A stretch of DNA of 64,000 nt, from NCBI RefSeq assembly GCF_046297895.1, contig NZ_JBKBHC010000004.1, positions 124,001 to 188,000 on the forward strand, in the 5' to 3' direction. Under the pieces are notes generated by a model. The model saw nothing but the letters and a program-made list of their open reading frames with translations. It ran no database searches and had not been told where the DNA came from. Shown piece after piece: positions 59,072 through 64,000 of this stretch. The first letter of the stretch is position 1, and the number at the start of each line of letters is the position of its first letter. Source of the stretch: Ferrovibrio sp046297895 (GTDB lineage: Bacteria > Pseudomonadota > Alphaproteobacteria > Ferrovibrionales > Ferrovibrionaceae). The position numbers and the translations under genes are program-made.

Positions 59072-59683
59072 ATGAGCGGGCATCTCGAGCTGCTGCTGCG
59101 CGGCGTGCTGCTCGGCCTTGCCGTGGCCGCGCCCGTCGGCCCGATCGGCGTGTTGTGTATCCAGCGGTCGCTGCAGGGCGGTTTCTGGGCCGGCTTCAGC
59201 GGCGGCGTCGGCACGGCGGCGGCGGATGCACTCTACGCCGCGCTGGCGGCTGCCGGTTTCGCCGCGCTGGCCGGCCATCTTGGCGCTGCCGAAACGGCCC
59301 TGCGGCTGGGCGGCGCGGCCTTCATCGCCTGGCTCGGCTGGCGCACCGTCATGGCCCCGCCCGCCAGCGCCGCCGCCGATGCCCCGCTCAGCGGCCGGCC
59401 GCTGAAACTCTTCGCCATCACCTTCGCGCTCACCATCGCCAATCCCGCCACCGTGCTGTCCTTCGCCGCGCTGTTCGCCGGCCTGGGCCTTGCCGCAGAG
59501 CCGGGGCTGGCTGCGGCCGCCGCGGCGGTTGCCGGGGTTTTCGCCGGATCGCTGCTTTGGTGGGCAATCCTCAGTGGCGCGGTCGCTGCTCTGCGCCACC
59601 ACATCGGCGACGAATCGAAGCGCTGGATCAACCGCATCGCCGGCGCGGCGCTGATCGCCTTCGCACTCGCACTCGTGATCTAG
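59072..59683 (+). CDS. LysE family amino-acid exporter
   Basis: A 203-residue membrane protein with five to six helices and the family start LLRGVLLGLAVAAPVGPIGVLCIQRSL, then FAITFALTIANPATVLSF. Exports an amino acid, under control of the upstream Lrp-type regulator by analogy. Confidence 0.93.
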   Translation: MSGHLELLLRGVLLGLAVAAPVGPIGVLCIQRSLQGGFWAGFSGGVGTAAADALYAALAAAGFAALAGHLGAAETALRLGGAAFIAWLGWRTVMAPPASAAADAPLSGRPLKLFAITFALTIANPATVLSFAALFAGLGLAAEPGLAAAAAAVAGVFAGSLLWWAILSGAVAALRHHIGDESKRWINRIAGAALIAFALALVI

Positions 59684-59779
59684 CGGGCCCGGAAGCAAGC
59701 CTTGTCAGGCCCGTCCTGAATCGGCAATCTGCCTCCCCATGCGGCGCTGTCCGGCGCCACCTGAGGGGAGATCACAGTG

Positions 59780-61369
59780 ATGACGATGCGATGGAAAATG
59801 CTGGCTGCGGCGGCGCTGCTGTCGGTTGGCGCCATGACGGCCATGCCGCTGGCAGTGCAGGCCCAGGAACTCAAGATCGGGGTGTCGACCGAGCCCAGCG
59901 CGCTCGATCCGCACTACCACAATCTGGGCCCGAACAACCAGATGGCCTTCACCATCTTCGACACCCTGATCCTGCAGGACGAAACCCAGAAGCTGGTGCC
60001 GGGCCTGGCCGAGAGCTGGAAGGCCCTCAACGACACCACCTGGGAATTCAAGCTGCGCAAGGGCGTGAAGTTCCATGACGGCTCGCCCTTCACCGCGGCC
60101 GACGTGGTCTTTTCGATGGCGCGCCCGGCCAAGGTGCCGAACAGCCCGTCGCCGTTCACGCTGTTCACCCGCTCCTTCTCTGAAGTGAAGGTGATCGACG
60201 ACTTCACCATCCAGTTCATCACCAAGGCGCCGGCGCCGCTGCTGCCCACCGACGTGAGCCGCGTGGCGATCATGTCGTCGAAGGCCGCCAAGGCCGACGT
60301 CGCCGAAGGCATGACCACCGAGGCGCTGAGCAAGGGCGAGGGCCTGATCGGCACCGGCCCCTACAAGTTCGTGGAATGGACGCGCGGCAACCGTATCGTG
60401 CTGGCCGCCAATCCGGATTACTGGGGTGGCAAGCCGAAATGGGAGCGGGTGATCTATCGTCCGATGTCGAACGATGCCGCGCGCGTGGCCGCGCTGCTGG
60501 CGGGCGACGTCGACATGATCGAGAATCCGCCGCCGGCCGACCTGAAGAAGCTGCGCGAGAATCCGAATGTGAAGATCAGCCAGGCGGTGTCGAACCGTCT
60601 GATCTACATCCATCTCGACAGCTTCAGCACGCCGACCACGGTCGGTATCCCCGATGCGGACGGCAAGAACCCGCTGAAGGATGTGCGCGTGCGCAAGGCG
60701 CTCTCCATGGCGATCAACCGCGATGCCATCACCAGCCGCATCATGGAGGGCCTGGGTCAGCCCACCGGCGACCTGCTGCCCTATCCGATGTTCGGCACCC
60801 GCAAGGACGCCAAGCCGGAAGCCTATAACCCGGATGCGGCCAAGAAGCTGCTGGCCGAGGCCGGCTACCCGAACGGCTTCTCGATCACGCTGGGCACGCC
60901 CAACAACCGCTACATCAATGATGCCGAAGTGGCGCAGGCGGTGGCGTCCCAGTGGACCCGCATCGGCGTGAAGACCAAGGTGGAGGCTTCGACCGCCACC
61001 GTGTTCTTCAAGAACCGCGACTCGTTCACCTATTCGGCCTATCTGGCCGGCTGGGGCGCGGGCACGGGCGAGATGTCGGATCCGCTGCGTTCGCTGATCG
61101 CGACTCCGATCAAGGAGAAGGGTTTCGGCGGCACCAACAAGGGCCGGTATTCCAATCCGCAGATGGACGCGGTGTTGGAACAGGCCCTGGGCACCGTCGA
61201 TGCGCCGAAGCGCGAGGCGCTGCTGCAGCAGGCCTCCAAGATGGCGCTGGACGATCAGGCCCTGATCCCGCTGCATATCGAAGTGACGCCCTGGGCGACC
61301 CGCAAGGGTCTCAGCTACAAGGCGCGGGCCGACCAGTACACCTTCGCCAACGGTGTCAGCCGCGACTAA
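59780..61369 (+). CDS. Peptide/nickel-type ABC solute-binding protein, copy 1
   Basis: A 529-residue periplasmic SBP_bac_5 protein. Signal peptide (MLAAAALLSVGAMTAMPLAVQAQ), then the fold with KFHDGSPFTAADVVFSMARP, IGTGPYKFVEWTRG and VRVRKALSMAINRDAI. An ATG at 59780 and a GTG 3 nt before are both near the GGGGAG site. No permease or ATPase is adjacent, so it works with a transporter encoded elsewhere, or is an orphan binder. Closely similar to the gene at 62319. Confidence 0.92.
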   Translation: MTMRWKMLAAAALLSVGAMTAMPLAVQAQELKIGVSTEPSALDPHYHNLGPNNQMAFTIFDTLILQDETQKLVPGLAESWKALNDTTWEFKLRKGVKFHDGSPFTAADVVFSMARPAKVPNSPSPFTLFTRSFSEVKVIDDFTIQFITKAPAPLLPTDVSRVAIMSSKAAKADVAEGMTTEALSKGEGLIGTGPYKFVEWTRGNRIVLAANPDYWGGKPKWERVIYRPMSNDAARVAALLAGDVDMIENPPPADLKKLRENPNVKISQAVSNRLIYIHLDSFSTPTTVGIPDADGKNPLKDVRVRKALSMAINRDAITSRIMEGLGQPTGDLLPYPMFGTRKDAKPEAYNPDAAKKLLAEAGYPNGFSITLGTPNNRYINDAEVAQAVASQWTRIGVKTKVEASTATVFFKNRDSFTYSAYLAGWGAGTGEMSDPLRSLIATPIKEKGFGGTNKGRYSNPQMDAVLEQALGTVDAPKREALLQQASKMALDDQALIPLHIEVTPWATRKGLSYKARADQYTFANGVSRD

Positions 61370-61390
61370 CCGGCCGCAAGGCCAAAGCGA

Positions 61391-61426
61391 AACGCCGCGG
61401 GAGAAATTCCGCGGCGTTTTCTTTTT
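61391..61426 (+). terminator. Intrinsic terminator after solute-binding protein 1
   Basis: Perfect 10-bp stem AACGCCGCGG/CCGCGGCGTT with an 8-nt loop, then TTTTCTTTTT. Lies directly before the convergent nadK stop. Confidence 0.92.
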
Positions 61427-62196
61427 CAGCTCAAGAATTGTTCGTTGAGGATGCGCTCTTCCAGGCCGTGACCGGCATCGAACAGCAGCTTGAGGCTGAT
61501 ATCGGGGGCCTCGCGGATCTCGACCGCGATCACGTCGCGCACCTCGTTGAAATCCGCCGTGGCCGAGACGGGCCGCTTGGCGTTTTCCAGCACGTCGATC
61601 TTGACCGTCGCATTGCGGCTGAGCAAAGCGCCGCGCCAGCGCCGTGGCCGGAAGGCGCTGATCGGCGTCAGCGCCAGTACGCCGGCATCCAGCGGCAGGA
61701 CAGGGCCATGGGCGGAAAGGTTGTAGGCCGTGCTGCCGGCCGGGGTGGCCACCAGGGCGCCGTCGCAGACCAGTTCTTCCACCCGCACCTTGCCGTCGAT
61801 GGCGATGCGCAGCTTAGCGGTCTGGCGGGTCTGGCGCAGCAGGGCGACTTCGTTGATCGCCAGTGCTTCATGGGTCGAGCCGTCGGCGGCCGTTGCCCGC
61901 ATGCGCAACGGATGCACCACCGTCGCGATGGCGCTGGCCAGGCGGGCCGGCAGGTCATCCTCGCTGTATTCGTTCATCAGGAAGCCGACTGTGCCCTGGT
62001 TCATGCCGTAGATGGGCACATGGGTCGACATCTGCTGATGCAGGGTCTGCAGCATGAAGCCATCGCCGCCCAGCGCCACCACCACATCGGCCCGTTCGGG
62101 CGCGGCATCGCCATAGCGGGCGACCAGGCGGTCGCGCGCGGCTTCGGCGGCATCACCGCGGGCTGCAACGAAGGCGATCTTTGTGAAGGCATTCAT
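61426..62196 (-). CDS. nadK: NAD kinase
   Basis: Phosphorylates NAD+ to NADP+. The 256-residue protein carries the kinase motif VVALGGDGFMLQTLH, GTVGFLMNEYSEDDL, LAINEVALL and the Gly-rich ATPAGSTAYNLSAHGPVLP. The ATG at 62196 begins the conserved domain. It sits between the two solute-binding-protein copies on the opposite strand. Confidence 0.95.
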   Translation of the reverse strand: MNAFTKIAFVAARGDAAEAARDRLVARYGDAAPERADVVVALGGDGFMLQTLHQQMSTHVPIYGMNQGTVGFLMNEYSEDDLPARLASAIATVVHPLRMRATAADGSTHEALAINEVALLRQTRQTAKLRIAIDGKVRVEELVCDGALVATPAGSTAYNLSAHGPVLPLDAGVLALTPISAFRPRRWRGALLSRNATVKIDVLENAKRPVSATADFNEVRDVIAVEIREAPDISLKLLFDAGHGLEERILNEQFLS

Positions 62197-62318
62197 ACGC
62201 GCAGTATAGCGACGGCCATGACACGCGCCAGCCCCGGCCGACAAGAGGCGGGCGCACTTGTCAGCCGCCGCCCGAGGCGTCAATCTGCCCGACCTGTTCA
62301 GCATGAAAGGTGATGATC

Positions 62319-63887
62319 ATGGCGTCGGTGGTGCGGGCCGCGGTATTGGCGATTTCCCTGGGGCTGTTGCCCCTGATGGCGGGTGCGCAGGAACTGAGGA
62401 TCGGCCTGTCGACAGAGCCGAGTTCGATGGACCCGAACTATCACAACATCACACCGAACAACCAGATCTCCTATTCTATCTTCAATACCCTGATCCAGCA
62501 GGACGAGACCCAGAAGCTGACCCCCAGCCTGGCCGAGAGCTGGAAGACGCTGAATGACACCATCTGGGAATTCAGGCTGCGCAAGGGCGTGAAGTTCCAT
62601 GACGGCAGCCCGTTCACCGCCGCCGACGTGGTTTTCTCGATGGCCCGTCCGGCCAAGGTGCCGAACAGTCCGTCTCCGTTTACGCTGTTCACCCGTTCGG
62701 TCAGCGAGGTGAAGGTGATTGACGATCATACCGTGCATTTCATCACCAAGGTGCCCACACCGCTGCTGCCCAATGACATAAGCCGCGTGGCGATCATGTC
62801 TTCGAAAGCGGCCAAGACCGATATAGCCGAGGGGATCACCACCGAAGCGCTGAATCGCGGCGAGGGGCTGATCGGCACCGGTCCGTACAAGTTTGTCGAA
62901 TGGACGCGCGGCAATCGCCTCGTGCTGGCCGCCAATCCCGATTACTGGGGCGGCAAGCCGAAATGGGAGCGGGTGATCTATCGCCCGATGTCGAACGACG
63001 CCGCCCGCGTGGCCGCGCTGCTGGCCGGCGATGTCGACATGATCGAAAACCCTCCGCCGGCCGATATCAAGAAACTGCGTGCCAATCCGAGTGTGAAGAT
63101 CAGCGAGGTGCTGTCGAACCGCCTGATCTATCTGGCGCTGGATGTGGGTGAACCCACGGCCGGTATTCCCGATACCGATGGCAAGAACCCGCTGAAGGAT
63201 CTGCGCGTGCGCAAGGCGTTGTCGCTGGCGATCAACCGCGAGGCGATCACCAGCCGCATCGTCGAGGGCCTGGCCAAGCCGGCCGGCGACCTGCTGCCCT
63301 ATCCGATGTTCGGCACCCGCCGCGAGGCGCAGCCCGATCCCTATAACCCGGATGCGGCGAAGAAGCTGCTGGCCGAGGCGGGGTATCCCAATGGCTTCAG
63401 CATCACCATCGGCTCGCCCAACAATCGCTACATCAACGATTCCGACGTGGCGCAGGCCGTGGCCTCGCAATGGACCCGCGTGGGCGTGAAATCGAAGGTG
63501 GAAGCGGTACCCAGCACGGTGTTCTTCAAGAACCGCGACGCCTTCAGCTATTCCGCCGCGCTGGTGGGCTGGGCGGCCGGCACCGGCGAGATGTCAAATC
63601 CGCTGCGGTCGCTGGTGGCCACCGTGGATCGCGAAAAGGGCTACGGTACGGCCAACAAGAGCCGCTACTCGAACCCGACGCTGGATGCCCTGATCGAGGA
63701 AGCCCTGCGCACGGTGAACAACGATGCGCGGCAGACCCTGCTGCAGCGCGCCTCGCAGATGGCACTGGAAGACCAGGCCATCGTACCGCTGCATTTCGAG
63801 ATTACGTCTTGGGCCCTGCGCAAGGGATTCAGTTACAGGGCGCGGGCCGATCAATACACGCTGGCCATCGGCGTTGCCGCCGAGTGA
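62319..63887 (+). CDS. Peptide/nickel-type ABC solute-binding protein, copy 2
   Basis: A 522-residue SBP_bac_5 protein with signal peptide (AAVLAISLGLLPLMAGAQ). Most residues match copy 1, including shared long blocks around VVFSMARPAKVPNSPSPF and EWTRGNRLVLAANPDYWGG. The ATG at 62319 (AAAGG 8 nt upstream) is chosen over two codons just before. Also has no adjacent permease. A duplicated pair around nadK. Confidence 0.92.
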   Translation: MASVVRAAVLAISLGLLPLMAGAQELRIGLSTEPSSMDPNYHNITPNNQISYSIFNTLIQQDETQKLTPSLAESWKTLNDTIWEFRLRKGVKFHDGSPFTAADVVFSMARPAKVPNSPSPFTLFTRSVSEVKVIDDHTVHFITKVPTPLLPNDISRVAIMSSKAAKTDIAEGITTEALNRGEGLIGTGPYKFVEWTRGNRLVLAANPDYWGGKPKWERVIYRPMSNDAARVAALLAGDVDMIENPPPADIKKLRANPSVKISEVLSNRLIYLALDVGEPTAGIPDTDGKNPLKDLRVRKALSLAINREAITSRIVEGLAKPAGDLLPYPMFGTRREAQPDPYNPDAAKKLLAEAGYPNGFSITIGSPNNRYINDSDVAQAVASQWTRVGVKSKVEAVPSTVFFKNRDAFSYSAALVGWAAGTGEMSNPLRSLVATVDREKGYGTANKSRYSNPTLDALIEEALRTVNNDARQTLLQRASQMALEDQAIVPLHFEITSWALRKGFSYRARADQYTLAIGVAAE

Positions 63888-63902
63888 TGGGAATGCCAGG
63901 CC

Positions 63903-64000
63903 TCAGCCGCCGGTCACGCTCATGTGGCGCGGCACGGCGGTGGGGGCCTTGCGCCGGTCGATGACGAAATCGTGGCCCTTGGGCTTGCGCGAAATCGCCT
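63903..64000 (-). CDS. moaA: MoaA, C-terminal end (partial)
   Basis: Cut by the right edge. The last 32 residues read AISRKPKGHDFVIDRRK, then PRHMSVTGG, ending in the double glycine that is essential in MoaA, the GTP 3',8-cyclase of molybdopterin synthesis. The N-terminal radical-SAM part lies outside the window. Confidence 0.75.
   Translation of the reverse strand, partial: AISRKPKGHDFVIDRRKAPTAVPRHMSVTGG

Overview
The window is about 64 kb of GC-rich, densely coding chromosome from an alphaproteobacterium. The evidence is the gene order flgC-fliE-fliQ-fliR-flhB-(cckA-like kinase)-recA-alaS, a eukaryote-type NADP isocitrate dehydrogenase, a yfgM-like/bamB/der cluster, and alphaproteobacterial families such as DUF1491 and PAS_5. 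A Rhodospirillales-like lineage is plausible, but the genus cannot be read from the sequence. Most of the window is core chromosome, with a few AT-rich insertions that stand out sharply.

Layout. 1-5.3 kb: end of a flagellar export/basal-body operon running into a hybrid histidine kinase. 5.4-12.7 kb: recA (strong terminator), alaS overlapping a cyclic-nucleotide-type K+ channel, then icd and a LOG-family gene on the other strand. 12.9-17.9 kb: cytochrome c' facing a cytochrome b561, a LysM protein, an Ppx/GppA phosphatase overlapping rlmE, and a transglutaminase-like protein. 18-25 kb: purine genes guaB and guaA around an RsmB-like rRNA methyltransferase and two tandem secreted TPR proteins, then an ABC-F ATPase. 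25-34 kb: two RidA proteins, a LysR regulator and purT, then small regulator/enzyme units (TetR with NmrA-like oxidoreductase, ArsR with SRPBCC, GST with HxlR). 34-38.6 kb: a nitrate/taurine-type ABC transporter divergent from hutH. 38.6-46.6 kb: HU, a SET protein, a dienelactone hydrolase, a YfgM-like protein, bamB, der and an MgtC/DUF4010 membrane protein. 46.7-53.4 kb: PAS_5, TauE, GST and MarR genes, an HsdR_N-like nuclease, mnmA and tRNA-Met. 55.7-64 kb: DUF1491, GntR, DMT exporter, msrA, Lrp, LysE, two paralogous peptide-type solute-binding proteins around nadK, and the 3' end of moaA.

Foreign-looking segments. (1) An AT-rich methyltransferase-like gene sits between purT and a ridA gene, bracketed by two perfect 87-bp copies of the purT 3' end. 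(2) A lone HsdR_N-type PD-(D/E)XK gene, AT-rich, lies between two palindromic elements. (3) Directly after tRNA-Met is an AT-rich three-gene unit: a basic STAS-like/GHKL ATPase, a free DUF4325 STAS-like protein and a small membrane-anchored protein. No integrase lies beside it. This is the best candidate here for an uncharacterised system, possibly partner-switching signalling or defence; its function is inference only.

Regulatory sites that can be read include several intrinsic terminators, one of them for icd and embedded in the neighbouring convergent coding sequence. Perfect inverted-repeat operators lie at the TetR, ArsR and MarR genes, and the tRNA-Met gene has a near-consensus promoter.
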